64,000 nt of DNA from an uncultured Gammaproteobacteria bacterium (GTDB lineage Bacteria > Pseudomonadota > Gammaproteobacteria > Steroidobacterales > UBA11654), in contig CACJRN010000004.1 of the NCBI GenBank assembly GCA_902595845.1, positions 53,737 to 117,736 on the forward strand. The letters are read 5' to 3'. The stretch's first letter is position 1. Every line of letters begins with the position of its first letter. Of the stretch, positions 20,697 to 31,123 are shown piece by piece. The translations under genes were made by a program, and so were the position numbers. Under the pieces are notes generated by a model. It ran no database searches. It was given only the letters and a program-made list of their open reading frames with translations, and was not told where the DNA came from.

Positions 20697-21565
20697 GTGT
20701 TCTGGTGAATCAGGAAACTAGAATCCTTTGTCAAGGAATCACAGGTTCCCAAGGCTCATTCCATGCGGAACAGTGTATTGAATACGGTTCAAACATAGTC
20801 GCGGGTGTGACTCCAGGAAAAGGCGGATCAACTCATCTTGATGTTCCTGTCTTTAATTCAGTTGCTGAAGCGACATCCGAAGTAGAAATAGATGTCAGCA
20901 TGATATTTGTACCTGCAAAATTTGCAGCTGATGCCATGAAATCAGCAATTGAATCAGAAATTGGACTGATTGTTTGTATTACAGAAGGGGTCCCAGTCCA
21001 AGATATGATCGAAGTCAAAGCCATGTTGAAGGGCTCAGATTCAATATTATTGGGGCCAAATTGTCCTGGCATCATAACTCCTGAAGAAACAAAGATTGGA
21101 ATTATGCCTGGTTTCATACATCAAAAAGGTTCTATAGGAATTGTTTCCAGATCTGGCACCCTGACTTATGAGGCTGTTCATCAGACTTCTATGTGTGGTC
21201 TGGGTCAAAGTACTTGTATTGGAATAGGGGGCGATCCCATTAAGGGTCTCAATTTCATTGAATGTCTGTCACTTTTTGAGGAAGATCCAGCAACAGAAGG
21301 AATTGTGATGGTTGGTGAAATTGGAGGTTCAGACGAAGAAAAGGCAGCAGAGTTCATCAAAGACAGTATCACTAAACCTGTTGTTGCCTATGTCGCTGGT
21401 GTTTCAGCACCACCGGGGAAAAGAATGGGTCATGCCGGAGCAATCGTTACTGGCAATGAAGGTACCGCTTCAAGTAAATACAAAGCACTGAATGACGCGG
21501 GAGTTAAAACAACTGATTCCCCAGCTTTGATTGGTGAAATCATGAAAGAATTACTCAATCAATGA
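20693..21565 (+). CDS. sucD: succinyl-CoA synthetase alpha subunit
   Basis: [45 protein letters not shown]. Confidence 0.97.
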   Translation: MSVLVNQETRILCQGITGSQGSFHAEQCIEYGSNIVAGVTPGKGGSTHLDVPVFNSVAEATSEVEIDVSMIFVPAKFAADAMKSAIESEIGLIVCITEGVPVQDMIEVKAMLKGSDSILLGPNCPGIITPEETKIGIMPGFIHQKGSIGIVSRSGTLTYEAVHQTSMCGLGQSTCIGIGGDPIKGLNFIECLSLFEEDPATEGIVMVGEIGGSDEEKAAEFIKDSITKPVVAYVAGVSAPPGKRMGHAGAIVTGNEGTASSKYKALNDAGVKTTDSPALIGEIMKELLNQ

Positions 21566-21567
21566 TT

Positions 21568-22353
21568 CTACCAAAGTCGGTACCAAGGCTTATCTTCATC
21601 AATCTCTAACTCCGATTCATAATCTTCGGGTATATTCACGACATATATTTCTCGTGCTTGTTCAGCAAGATCCATCATTCCAAGTTTTTCATATGCTCTT
21701 GTGATGATTTCCAATGATTTGACTGTCTCAGGCGCACCATTATATTGCTCAAGTGCATATTTGGCTCGATTCGCTGCTGCAACATAAGCACCTCTTTCCA
21801 TGTAATGTTCCGCAACATGATTTTCATATTGAGCAAGGCGATTTCTTAGGAAGGTCATTCTTTGTGTTGCATCATCCACATAGATACTATTTGGATATCT
21901 TCTGATGAGTTGTGAAAACACAGAGAAAGCCTCTTCTGTGTTTGCAGGAGGTCTTTTGCTTAAGTCGACATTGAACCACTCGTGATACCAACTATGCTGC
22001 CCTTCAAATAGTGCAAGCCCCCTCATATAAAGCGCATAATCAACCCTTGGGTGAGTGGGATTTTCTTTTTCAAACTGTTTTGCTTCATCAATTGCCTCTT
22101 CCATTCCATTGCTTCTGTAATAAGCAAATATTAGGTCCAGCTGAGCTTGTTTGGCTTCGTTACTGAATGGAAAAGAAGTTGTGAGAACTTCCAGGTAATT
22201 TGTTGCATTTCTGTAATTACCATCTGCCATTGCTTTAGCAGCTCTGTCATAAATAATCGCAGAGGACGACCTTGTGTCGGTTTGTTCATCTTCTCTGCTG
22301 CATCCAGCCGTAAAGAGAATAAGTACAAAAAGAATGTATAGTTTGTTTTGCAT
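21568..22353 (-). CDS. bamD: outer membrane assembly lipoprotein BamD
   Basis: Lipobox LFTAGC, TPR repeats, SFPFSNEAKQAQLDLIFAYY; divergent from rluD. Confidence 0.92.
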   Translation of the reverse strand: MQNKLYILFVLILFTAGCSREDEQTDTRSSSAIIYDRAAKAMADGNYRNATNYLEVLTTSFPFSNEAKQAQLDLIFAYYRSNGMEEAIDEAKQFEKENPTHPRVDYALYMRGLALFEGQHSWYHEWFNVDLSKRPPANTEEAFSVFSQLIRRYPNSIYVDDATQRMTFLRNRLAQYENHVAEHYMERGAYVAAANRAKYALEQYNGAPETVKSLEIITRAYEKLGMMDLAEQAREIYVVNIPEDYESELEIDEDKPWYRLW

Positions 22354-22427
22354 TGTTCTATTTGTTAAATATTCGATGAATTATAGCCTAAAATGTAATC
22401 AAAAGATCTCGAACAATAATTTTATTC

Positions 22428-23417
22428 ATGGAAAAGAAAACAGAAAAAATTCAATTGATGGTCGAGGAAGCAGGAAAAGATCAAAGAATAGATAAGTATA
22501 TAAGTACTGTGCTCACTCAATTTTCAAGATCCTCGATAAAATCTTGGATAGAATCAGGAAATATCTTGCTTGATGGATCTAAGGTTAAGCCCAGAACGAT
22601 GCTCTCACCTCAACAAATAATTGAAATCCAACCTCAATTTGAAAACCGTGAAGAAACCAAAGCTGAAAAAATCGATCTAAATATTGTTCATGAAGACGAG
22701 CATATCTTGGTTATTGATAAGCAGTCTGGAATGGTTGTACACCCGGGTCACGGTAATTTAAGTGGCACACTGCAAAACGGATTGCTTTTTTACAATCAGG
22801 ATTTAAACATCTTACCTAGAGCAGGATTGGTTCACCGATTGGATAAAGATACAACAGGACTAATTTTAGCCGCAAAAACTACAGATGCTTATAATCAGCT
22901 TGTTAAAGATATGCAGGCAAGATTGATTCAAAGAGAGTACAGAGCGATATGTAGAGGCGAAATGGTTGCTGGAGGAATGATTGAAGTTAACCTTGCAAGG
23001 GACCCATATAATCGATTGAAATTTAAGGTTTCAGATTCAGGCCGTGAGTCAAGGACACACTATAGAGTCCTTGACCGCCTAAAAGGGTATACATTTTTAG
23101 GGATTCGTCTTGATACTGGAAGAACCCATCAAATCAGAGTTCATATGGCGCATATTGATTATCCAATACTTGGCGATCAATTATATGGCGGTAGATTGGC
23201 ATTCCCTAAAAGTTTGGATGAGGAGAGTAGGCAAATGCTTATGAAATTTAAGCGACAGGCATTGCATGCTTTTCGTTTGAATTTTAAGCATCCAATTACT
23301 GATGAAATGATTTCACTTACTTCATCAATACCTGATGATATGGACTCAATGATTATTGCTCTTTCTGACCAGAAATTGGACTCAGAAGCCATCAATGCAT
23401 TCAACTATCCGGAGTGA
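22428..23417 (+). CDS. rluD: 23S rRNA pseudouridine synthase RluD
   Basis: S4 domain, GMVVHPGHGN, GLVHRLDKDTTGL, RTHQIRVHMAHIDYPILGD. Confidence 0.95.
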   Translation: MEKKTEKIQLMVEEAGKDQRIDKYISTVLTQFSRSSIKSWIESGNILLDGSKVKPRTMLSPQQIIEIQPQFENREETKAEKIDLNIVHEDEHILVIDKQSGMVVHPGHGNLSGTLQNGLLFYNQDLNILPRAGLVHRLDKDTTGLILAAKTTDAYNQLVKDMQARLIQREYRAICRGEMVAGGMIEVNLARDPYNRLKFKVSDSGRESRTHYRVLDRLKGYTFLGIRLDTGRTHQIRVHMAHIDYPILGDQLYGGRLAFPKSLDEESRQMLMKFKRQALHAFRLNFKHPITDEMISLTSSIPDDMDSMIIALSDQKLDSEAINAFNYPE

Positions 23418-23492
23418 AAAATTTAGAATATTTTTTTCTGCTGAAGTAGTATAGTCCCGTTTTTATAGTCTGATTTTTAAATAAAAAAAGAA

Positions 23493-23804
23493 ATGCCGAT
23501 ATATGAATATAAATGCAGTGATTGCGGACATTTTTTGGATGCGCTCCAAGGAGTCAATGATGCTCCCTTAGAAGAATGTCCTGAGTGTTCAAAAAGCAGC
23601 TTAAAGAAACTCATTTCTGCCCCAAATTTTAGACTAAGTGGGGAGGGTTGGTATGAAACAGACTTTAAAACAGAGAATCGAAAGAATATTGCTGATAGTG
23701 GCAAAACAGAGACAAAGAAAAAAGAATCAAGCAAGCAATCTACTGATTCAAAAAAAGAAAAGAATAAAGATAAAAAGAAAGATAATTCATCAAAGAAAGA
23801 TTGA
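23493..23804 (+). CDS. FmdB-family zinc ribbon protein with Lys/Ser-rich tail
   Basis: MPIYEYKCSDCGHFLDALQ...CPECSKSSLKKLIS; upstream of DUF502 and aspS. Confidence 0.88.
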   Translation: MPIYEYKCSDCGHFLDALQGVNDAPLEECPECSKSSLKKLISAPNFRLSGEGWYETDFKTENRKNIADSGKTETKKKESSKQSTDSKKEKNKDKKKDNSSKKD

Positions 23805-23825
23805 ACGTATTAATATAGTGTTTAG

Positions 23826-24446
23826 ATGAAAAAATTAAGAACAATAATTGTTGCAGGCCTTTTGGTATGGATTCCGCTCGGATTGACCATTTTTGTCATC
23901 AAGCTTTTAATCGATTTGCTGGGGCAAACATACCTTCTGATTCCACCTGCTCTTAGACCAGAGAACCTTATTGGAACAGAAATACCAGGCATTGGAGTCA
24001 TTGTTGCTATCATTGTAGTGCTTCTTACAGGCTTGGTTACAGCAAACTATTTTGGAAAGAGCATAGTTAAGGCATGGGATGCTTTTTTGGATCGAATACC
24101 ACTTATCCGAAGCATTTACTCTCCGCTTAAGAAATTTTCTGAACTGGTTCTATCGGACCAAACTCAATCATTTTCAAAGGTTCTATTAATCGAGTACCCA
24201 AGAAAGGGAATCTATAGTCTGTGTTTTCAAACTTCTAAAGAGTTGGGGGAGGTGCAAAATCAGGCTGGCGAGGAGATGGTTTGCGTATATATTCCTACAA
24301 CCCCGAATCCGACATCAGGGTATATTGTGTTGGTTCCTCAAAATGAGGTAAAAGAGCTCAAGATGAGTGTTGAAGATGCGCTTAAAATGATTATCTCACT
24401 AGGCGTCGTGGTTCCAGACCCCGATGCTGTTATTGAAAAAGAATAA
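23826..24446 (+). CDS. DUF502 family membrane protein
   Basis: GLLVWIPLGLTIFVIKLL, IPLIRSIYSPLKKFSE, PTTPNPTSGYIVLVP. Confidence 0.9.
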   Translation: MKKLRTIIVAGLLVWIPLGLTIFVIKLLIDLLGQTYLLIPPALRPENLIGTEIPGIGVIVAIIVVLLTGLVTANYFGKSIVKAWDAFLDRIPLIRSIYSPLKKFSELVLSDQTQSFSKVLLIEYPRKGIYSLCFQTSKELGEVQNQAGEEMVCVYIPTTPNPTSGYIVLVPQNEVKELKMSVEDALKMIISLGVVVPDPDAVIEKE

Positions 24447-24451
24447 TAGAT

Positions 24452-26230
24452 ATGAGCAAAAAATATAGAACTCACTTGTGTGAAGACATCGATCATTCAG
24501 ATATTGGTAAACAGGTATCTGTATCAGGATGGGTCCATCGAAGAAGAGATCATGGCGGAGTGATTTTCATAGACTTAAGAGATGTCTCAGGGATATTGCA
24601 ATTGGTTTTTGACCCCGAAAATAAAGAACTCTTTACTACGGCAGAAAAAATAAGAAATGAATTTGTTTTGTCTGTAACAGGGATCATAAGAGAGAGACCT
24701 GAGGGAACAGCTAATGATCAGATGAAGACCGGAGCAGTTGAATTGCTTGTTGAATCAGGAGAGGTTCTCAATTCTTCAAAAACACCCCCATTTCATCATG
24801 ATGAAGCAACCAATGAAGATATCCGTCTTAAATATAGATACCTCGATCTCAGGCGAGAAGGGATGTCAAAGAATATTAAAATCCGACATGAGATCACAAG
24901 GTCACTTAGAGATTATTTAAATAAGTCTGCTTATTTTGAAATTGAAACACCGATTTTAACGAAAGCGACCCCAGAAGGTGCAAGAGACTATTTGGTTCCA
25001 AGTAGAACTCAGCAAGGCAATTTTTTTGCTCTTCCTCAATCGCCACAATTATTTAAGCAGCTCCTAATGATGTCAGGATTTGACCGTTACTATCAGATCG
25101 CAAGATGTTTTAGAGATGAAGATCTCAGGGCGGATCGCCAGCCTGAATTTACCCAACTCGATGTTGAAATGTCATTTGTTGATCAAGATGATGTCAAAAG
25201 TGAGATGGAATCAATGGTTAGAGAACTGTTTAAGTCCGTGCTAGATGTAGATCTCGAAAATCAATTCTCACAAATCACACATGCTGAAGCAATGGATCGC
25301 TTTGGCTCAGACAGCCCACATTTGGGTATAGAAATGGAGCTTACTGAAGTCAGTGATCTCATGAAGGATGTTGAATTTAAAGTTTTCGCTGGTCCAGCAA
25401 ACGATGATGATTCTAGAGTCGCATGTCTTGTTCTGAAAGATTCATCTGATTTGTCCAGAAAGCAAATCGATGATTATACTGATTTTGTCTCGAATTACGG
25501 CGCAAAAGGTTTGGCCTATATTCGAGTCAATGAGATTGAAAAGGGAATTGATGGTCTTCAGTCACCAATACTTAAATTTTTAAATGATTCTGTTATCAAT
25601 CAACTGATTGAAAAACTCTCATTGGAAAATGGTGATACGGTATTTTTTGGTGCTGATAAGAAAGAAATCGTGAATGCTTCTCTGGGTGCTCTTCGAGTTA
25701 AAATGGCAGAGGATTTCGATTTAATCAAAAACGGATGGTTTCCTCTTTGGATAACTGACTTTCCTATGTTTCACTGGGATGATAAAGAAAAAAGATGGTC
25801 TTCTGAGCATCATCCATTCACCTCACCAGTAAATTTGGATCCAGAGGAACTAAAAAATAATCCAAAAGACGCGTTATCAAAAGGCTATGACATGGTGCTC
25901 AATGGACATGAAATAGGTGGTGGATCCATTCGTATTCATTCTGAAGAAATGCAACAAGCTGTTTTTTCAATACTGGGCATAAATGAAGAAGAAGCAGATG
26001 AAAAATTTGGTTTTTTCCTTGAGGCACTAAAGTATGGATGCCCACCACATGGTGGAATTGCATTTGGAATTGACCGAATTGTCATGCTCATGACAGGATC
26101 TTCCAGTATCAGGGATGTGATTGCATTCCCTAAGACACAAACTGCAAGTTGTCTACTCACTGATGCGCCAAGCCTTGCTGGTAAAGCGCAATTAAATGAA
26201 TTGGGCATCTCAGTCAAAAAGAAAAGCTAA
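24452..26230 (+). CDS. aspS: aspartyl-tRNA synthetase
   Basis: GWVHRRRDHGGVIFIDLRD, FRDEDLRADRQPEFTQLD, GIAFGIDRIVMLMTG. Confidence 0.97.
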   Translation: MSKKYRTHLCEDIDHSDIGKQVSVSGWVHRRRDHGGVIFIDLRDVSGILQLVFDPENKELFTTAEKIRNEFVLSVTGIIRERPEGTANDQMKTGAVELLVESGEVLNSSKTPPFHHDEATNEDIRLKYRYLDLRREGMSKNIKIRHEITRSLRDYLNKSAYFEIETPILTKATPEGARDYLVPSRTQQGNFFALPQSPQLFKQLLMMSGFDRYYQIARCFRDEDLRADRQPEFTQLDVEMSFVDQDDVKSEMESMVRELFKSVLDVDLENQFSQITHAEAMDRFGSDSPHLGIEMELTEVSDLMKDVEFKVFAGPANDDDSRVACLVLKDSSDLSRKQIDDYTDFVSNYGAKGLAYIRVNEIEKGIDGLQSPILKFLNDSVINQLIEKLSLENGDTVFFGADKKEIVNASLGALRVKMAEDFDLIKNGWFPLWITDFPMFHWDDKEKRWSSEHHPFTSPVNLDPEELKNNPKDALSKGYDMVLNGHEIGGGSIRIHSEEMQQAVFSILGINEEEADEKFGFFLEALKYGCPPHGGIAFGIDRIVMLMTGSSSIRDVIAFPKTQTASCLLTDAPSLAGKAQLNELGISVKKKS

Positions 26231-26307
26231 ATTTGATTATTTTTTCTTTTAAATTTGATCAAAGATCATCGATAATACGACCTCAATTCATCAAAGTCTG
26301 AATTTAA

Positions 26308-27192
26308 ATGTTTCAAGACAAAGCTTTATCAAAAAATATTGCCTTGATTTATCAAGCTGGAAAAGTCCGTTTGGGATTTTTGATTATGGCATGCACATTG
26401 GCTGGTATTGCTGTTTCACCAAGTTCTCCGTTATCAGCTATGGAAATCTTTGCTTTGGCGGTTTATGTTTTGGTTGCTTCATCTACTTCTGGCGCATTTA
26501 ATCAATGGTATGAGCGTGATATTGATGCAGTCATGGATCGAACAAAAGACAGGCCATTTGTCACAAAAGAATTGGAACCAACAAATACTTGGAATCTTTG
26601 GCTGGTAATCATAAGCGCACTGGCACTTTATGCCACATATCAAGTCAGCAATTTAGAAGCAACGCTTTATCTTTTTGCTGGAATCTTTACCTATGGCATT
26701 GTATATACCGTCTGGCTCAAACGGTGGACATGGATGAATATTGTGATTGGAGGACTTGCGGGAAGCTTTGCTGTTCTTGTTGGCTCTGCTGCAACAGGAA
26801 ATACATTTTCACCGGCTCCACTCATTCTATCTGTTGTTCTTTTTTTATGGACACCACCGCATTTTTGGGCATTGGCCATCAGCTTTAAAGATGAATATGC
26901 AAAGGCAGATATTCCTATGTTGCCTGTAGTGCACGGTGATAAAGTCACGAGCCAAGCCATCTTTTGGCATACTTTGGTGCTTGTGATACTGTCATGGTCG
27001 CTGTTCTTCTATGGCATGAGCTGGGTTTATCTGTTCTTTGCTATATTCGGTGGGGGATATTTCCTTTATTGTTCATTCTTGCTTCTCAAGGAGCAAAGCA
27101 AAGCTTTAGCGAGAAAAACATTCTTCTCTTCAATAATTCATTTAGGACTCCTCTTATTAGGTGCCATGTTTGATGCTATGATATTTGCTTAA
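26308..27192 (+). CDS. cyoE: protoheme IX farnesyltransferase (heme O synthase)
   Basis: UbiA-type prenyltransferase; NQWYERDIDAVMDRTKDRP, WTPPHFWALAI. Confidence 0.95.
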   Translation: MFQDKALSKNIALIYQAGKVRLGFLIMACTLAGIAVSPSSPLSAMEIFALAVYVLVASSTSGAFNQWYERDIDAVMDRTKDRPFVTKELEPTNTWNLWLVIISALALYATYQVSNLEATLYLFAGIFTYGIVYTVWLKRWTWMNIVIGGLAGSFAVLVGSAATGNTFSPAPLILSVVLFLWTPPHFWALAISFKDEYAKADIPMLPVVHGDKVTSQAIFWHTLVLVILSWSLFFYGMSWVYLFFAIFGGGYFLYCSFLLLKEQSKALARKTFFSSIIHLGLLLLGAMFDAMIFA

Positions 27193-27211
27193 AGAGCAAA
27201 TATTTATAGTC

Positions 27212-28876
27212 ATGAAAAAAATTATCTACGCCGTTGTTTTAAGCACTTTTATCTATACCTCAGGGTATTATGTATGGGTTGGATCTTCTCCAATTCAATT
27301 CAAAGATGAAAGTTATCAATCAGGAGTTGCCAGTGAGGGCGTCAATTCTTCTGGACCAACTTTCATTGATTATGACAATGACGGCGATATCGATATCTAT
27401 GTGGTCACTGAATATCATGGTGAAGGACAAGGAAATAGATTATTTGAGAATCAAGGAAATCGCATTTTTATTGATGTTGCATCAATAAGAGGAGTGGACA
27501 ATGAGAATGCCCTGGGTCGTGGTGCATCATGGGGTGATTATGACAATGATGGTGACATGGACTTGGCCATTTCAAACTTACCTCCGACAGATAAAAGTAC
27601 ACATATCCCAACAACTCTTTATAAGAACCTTCTCATAGAAACAGGTGAACCAAATTTTGAAAACGTGACTAAAGAGGCGCAGTTATTTAGAAAGGGCAAT
27701 GAGAATGATCGAAAAATAGGTGGCATAGGCAATACTGGCGCTGGAATAGCTTGGGCTGATTATGATAATGATGGTGATTTAGATCTCTATTGGAAATGTG
27801 CCGATTTTGATATCGATAGCGCACTCTTTAGAAACAATGGTGACGGTACTTTTACTGATGTGACCGATGAGACTGGTACCGGAGTACTTCAATTTGTTTT
27901 AGAAGCAAACTCACAAGGTGCACCGAGCTGGACTGATGTTGACCATGATGGATATATTGATCTTCTGGTTACCAATGAAGGGGATAAGAAAATATTATTT
28001 TTAAATGATCAGAAAGGATCATTTAAAAACATTACGACTTCTTTTAGACCTCCATCTGGTGTAGCTTTTCTTAATCCTGGTAATGCAAATGGTGCATGCA
28101 TAGGAGACATCGATAATGATGGTGACATGGATGTTTTCCTACCCACTGCAGACCAAGCAAATCGTCTCTATATCAGTCTTTTAAAGGATACAGGTCAACT
28201 GAGCTACAAAGACATCACGCTCTCATCTGGCGTAGGTCATAAATCAGGCGCAAGAGGATGTGCGATGGGTGATTTTGATAATGATGGATTGATTGATATT
28301 TATGTCAACAATGGCGGATTGGCAGATACTTTAATCAATGATGTGATTGATATTCCAATTTTCGTTCAGTTTTATATCGCCATTGAGCCTGATGTCAACA
28401 AACTCTTCAGAAATAATGGAGATTTAACTTTCTCGGATCTTACTTGGCGATCGAGAGCCAGTGGATATGGTGTGGGCAGTGGTGTTGGAACAGCCGATCT
28501 AGATGAAGATGGTTTTCTTGATATCTTTTTCACCAATCGGACCTTCTATACAGGTGGTGAACAAATCACAGAATCCGATAGAAATTATTTATTGTTCAAT
28601 AAAGGAAATAAAAACAATTGGCTGAAGATCGATCTGGTTGGCACAGACAGTAACACGAATGGTTATGGGGCAAGAGTTTCAGTCGCTTCGAATGATCTGA
28701 CTCTATATCGAGAGGCCACAAGTGCACATGGTTATAATTCAGGAAATGATCCAAGAATCCATTTTGGATTGGGAGAGAAAGACTCAGTAGATTTCATTGA
28801 AGTCATTTGGCCAAGTGGTAAAAAGTCAAAATTACTCAATCCATCAATCAATCAGACTGTCAGTATTAAGGAATGA
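27212..28876 (+). CDS. CRTAC1-like secreted protein: FG-GAP/VCBS propeller plus ASPIC/UnbV domain
   Basis: Seven D-x-D-x-DG-x-x-D repeats (DYDNDGDID, DYDNDGDMD, DYDNDGDLD, DVDHDGYID, DIDNDGDMD, DFDNDGLID, DLDEDGFLD) and C-terminal GYGARVSV...IHFGLGEKDSVDFIEVIWPSGKKSKL. Confidence 0.9.
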   Translation: MKKIIYAVVLSTFIYTSGYYVWVGSSPIQFKDESYQSGVASEGVNSSGPTFIDYDNDGDIDIYVVTEYHGEGQGNRLFENQGNRIFIDVASIRGVDNENALGRGASWGDYDNDGDMDLAISNLPPTDKSTHIPTTLYKNLLIETGEPNFENVTKEAQLFRKGNENDRKIGGIGNTGAGIAWADYDNDGDLDLYWKCADFDIDSALFRNNGDGTFTDVTDETGTGVLQFVLEANSQGAPSWTDVDHDGYIDLLVTNEGDKKILFLNDQKGSFKNITTSFRPPSGVAFLNPGNANGACIGDIDNDGDMDVFLPTADQANRLYISLLKDTGQLSYKDITLSSGVGHKSGARGCAMGDFDNDGLIDIYVNNGGLADTLINDVIDIPIFVQFYIAIEPDVNKLFRNNGDLTFSDLTWRSRASGYGVGSGVGTADLDEDGFLDIFFTNRTFYTGGEQITESDRNYLLFNKGNKNNWLKIDLVGTDSNTNGYGARVSVASNDLTLYREATSAHGYNSGNDPRIHFGLGEKDSVDFIEVIWPSGKKSKLLNPSINQTVSIKE

Positions 28877-28879
28877 GTT

Positions 28880-30337
28880 TTGACAAAATCTTCTAAGAAA
28901 AATAAATACTCCGATATCAGAAGAACACTACTCAAAGCAATGGGCTATGCACCCATTTTAAGCTTTCCCAATATCATTCGATCAAAAGCATCCACAGATG
29001 TTTTGATTATTGGTGCTGGATTATCGGGCCTTTATGCTGCAAATCTCTTAGAAGAAGAGGGTTATAAAGTCACAGTATTGGAGGCAGACAAAAGAGTTGG
29101 AGGCAGGGTCCTTACTCAGAAAGAAATACCTGGCAATCCAGAGACTGGGGGAACAGCATTTGGCTCAGGCTATGCTCGCGTGATTGATACTGCCAATCGA
29201 TTTGGGATTAATTTGATCGATTTAAAACCCGTGATCCCTTATTTCAGAGAAAGAACGCTTTCTCTCGGTGGCGAAATCATTCCCAAAGAAGAATGGCCGA
29301 GCCATCCAAGAAATGTTTTACCCGATGAGTTTCGCAATCTCCCCCCTAATGCTTTCTTCCATACTTTTCTGGGCAGTAATAATCCACTCAGTGCGCCTCA
29401 AGAATGGATGAATGAAGATCAATTCATTCATGATATTTCAGTCCATGAATGGCTCAATAAAAAAGGATTCTCTGACGAATTGGTTGATCTTGCATATAAC
29501 CTTAATATCAGTCATGGGTATAGCGCTAAAGATGTTTCAGTGCTCATGCTGATGTTTGTAAATGCTTTTGCTGCATCTCAAAGCAGATTGGGCTTTCAAA
29601 CCAGTCTAGTGGCAGATGGTGGAAACATCAGAATTGCAGAAGAGATGGCAAATAATTTGAAACATGAAGTTCTATTGAATAAAGAGGTGACATCCATCGA
29701 TCTGTCTCAAGATTCAGCAAAAGTTTCTTGTGATGATGGAACTTCATTCTCTGCAGATAGAATCATTTGTTCTTTACCCTTTTCTGTTCTAGAGGGAATA
29801 TCAATTTATCCAAAAATTATGGGACCACAATCTCAAGCCATAAAATCTCTAAAGTCACAAAAAATTAATATGCTTCACTTGGTTCCCAAAAAACCATTCT
29901 GGGAGAGTGATGGAATGAGTCCGAATATGTATACCGACCAACTGGCAGGGATGATTCTTTCTCAGCGGCAAGCTTCCTCTCCAGAGAAAGTTGATAGTCT
30001 AACAGTATGGCTCAGAGGACCAATTGCTGAAAGACTCGATAGGATGGATCAAAATGAGGCAATTGCAAGTGTGATTCAATCAATAGAAGATCTGAGACCA
30101 AGCGCAAAAGGGCAGCTAGAAGTAGCCGCATATCATTCTTGGTTTTTGAATCCATATTCGAAGGGCGACTGGGCTTATTGGGCACCTGGTCAAATAAAAG
30201 AATTTGGCCGTGAGATTTCTAAGCCTCATCATAGGCTTCACTTTTGTGGGGAGCATACAGCGATCGCTAATCGTGGAATGGAAGGTGCTTTGGAGTCAGG
30301 GGAAAGGGCTTTCTTTGAAATATTGGATTTGGGCTGA
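28880..30337 (+). CDS. FAD-dependent flavin monoamine oxidase family protein with Tat-like leader
   Basis: RRTLLKAMG leader, DVLIIGAGLSGLYAANLLEEEGYKVTVLEADKRVGGR, C-terminal HFCGEHTAIANRGMEGALESGERA. Confidence 0.9.
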   Translation: MTKSSKKNKYSDIRRTLLKAMGYAPILSFPNIIRSKASTDVLIIGAGLSGLYAANLLEEEGYKVTVLEADKRVGGRVLTQKEIPGNPETGGTAFGSGYARVIDTANRFGINLIDLKPVIPYFRERTLSLGGEIIPKEEWPSHPRNVLPDEFRNLPPNAFFHTFLGSNNPLSAPQEWMNEDQFIHDISVHEWLNKKGFSDELVDLAYNLNISHGYSAKDVSVLMLMFVNAFAASQSRLGFQTSLVADGGNIRIAEEMANNLKHEVLLNKEVTSIDLSQDSAKVSCDDGTSFSADRIICSLPFSVLEGISIYPKIMGPQSQAIKSLKSQKINMLHLVPKKPFWESDGMSPNMYTDQLAGMILSQRQASSPEKVDSLTVWLRGPIAERLDRMDQNEAIASVIQSIEDLRPSAKGQLEVAAYHSWFLNPYSKGDWAYWAPGQIKEFGREISKPHHRLHFCGEHTAIANRGMEGALESGERAFFEILDLG

Positions 30338-31120
30338 TCACCAACCTATAACTCTTCCATCTTCATAGTCGAGAAAAAGTCCATTCGCATCCATTGTGAT
30401 GTTTTCAATCACAACCATCATTTTGGAAACGCTTTCATCGATATCAATTGCACCCATCAGCCCCATCCCTAAAGTAGTATTGACTGTCCCAGGCGAGATT
30501 GCGATCACTATGATATTTTTTTCAGCTGTTTCAAAAGAAAGTGTTTTCACCATGCTATTCATTGCTGCTTTGCTCATTGCATAGCTATACATCATGGGAA
30601 TCTCTGGCCTCTCCTCAAAAGACGCCGCTTTTGTTGAGAGATTTATGATTTTACCATTATTCGATTCTTCTACATTTGAGATGAATGCTTGAATGACTTT
30701 CATGGTTCCGATGGTATTAACCTCAAAACTTTTTCGTGTCGCCTCATGATCGACGCCATCTATGCCTCTAAATGAGGATAAGTATCTCGGTGTATAAGCA
30801 GCATTATTCAGAAGCACATCAATCACATCATCATTGTATTTTTTCTTCAGATTACGAAGGTGCTCATCATTGGTGATATCCAATTGTTCTATGATGACAT
30901 TATTATTTTCTTTCGAAAATTCGATTAACTCATCTGCAGAATCTATTGATCTAGTGGTGGCAATGACCCTCCATCCCTTGTTTGCGAACTGTTTTACAAA
31001 CTCAAAACCTATATTTCTATTGGATCCAGTGATTAAAACTGTAGATTGATCTTCAGCTGCATTTAAATTTGCATTTAAAGAAAGTATGAATGGAACCAAG
31101 GCTATAAATATTCTTATCAT
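30338..31120 (-). CDS. short-chain dehydrogenase/reductase with N-terminal signal peptide-like segment
   Basis: VLITGSNRNIGFEFV, LLNNAAYT, YAMSKAAMNSM; N-terminus MIRIFIALVPFILSLNANLNAAEDQ. Confidence 0.88.
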   Translation of the reverse strand: MIRIFIALVPFILSLNANLNAAEDQSTVLITGSNRNIGFEFVKQFANKGWRVIATTRSIDSADELIEFSKENNNVIIEQLDITNDEHLRNLKKKYNDDVIDVLLNNAAYTPRYLSSFRGIDGVDHEATRKSFEVNTIGTMKVIQAFISNVEESNNGKIINLSTKAASFEERPEIPMMYSYAMSKAAMNSMVKTLSFETAEKNIIVIAISPGTVNTTLGMGLMGAIDIDESVSKMMVVIENITMDANGLFLDYEDGRVIGW

Positions 31121-31123
31121 ATT

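Noticed and set aside
20276-20752. 158-aa minus-strand ORF across sucC/sucD
   Set aside because: Shadow ORF opposite conserved sucCD; no recognisable domain.
23638-23829. Lys-rich 63-aa ORF overlapping the tail of the FmdB gene
   Set aside because: Frame-shifted reading of a low-complexity Lys/Ser tail; the FmdB frame is the supported one.
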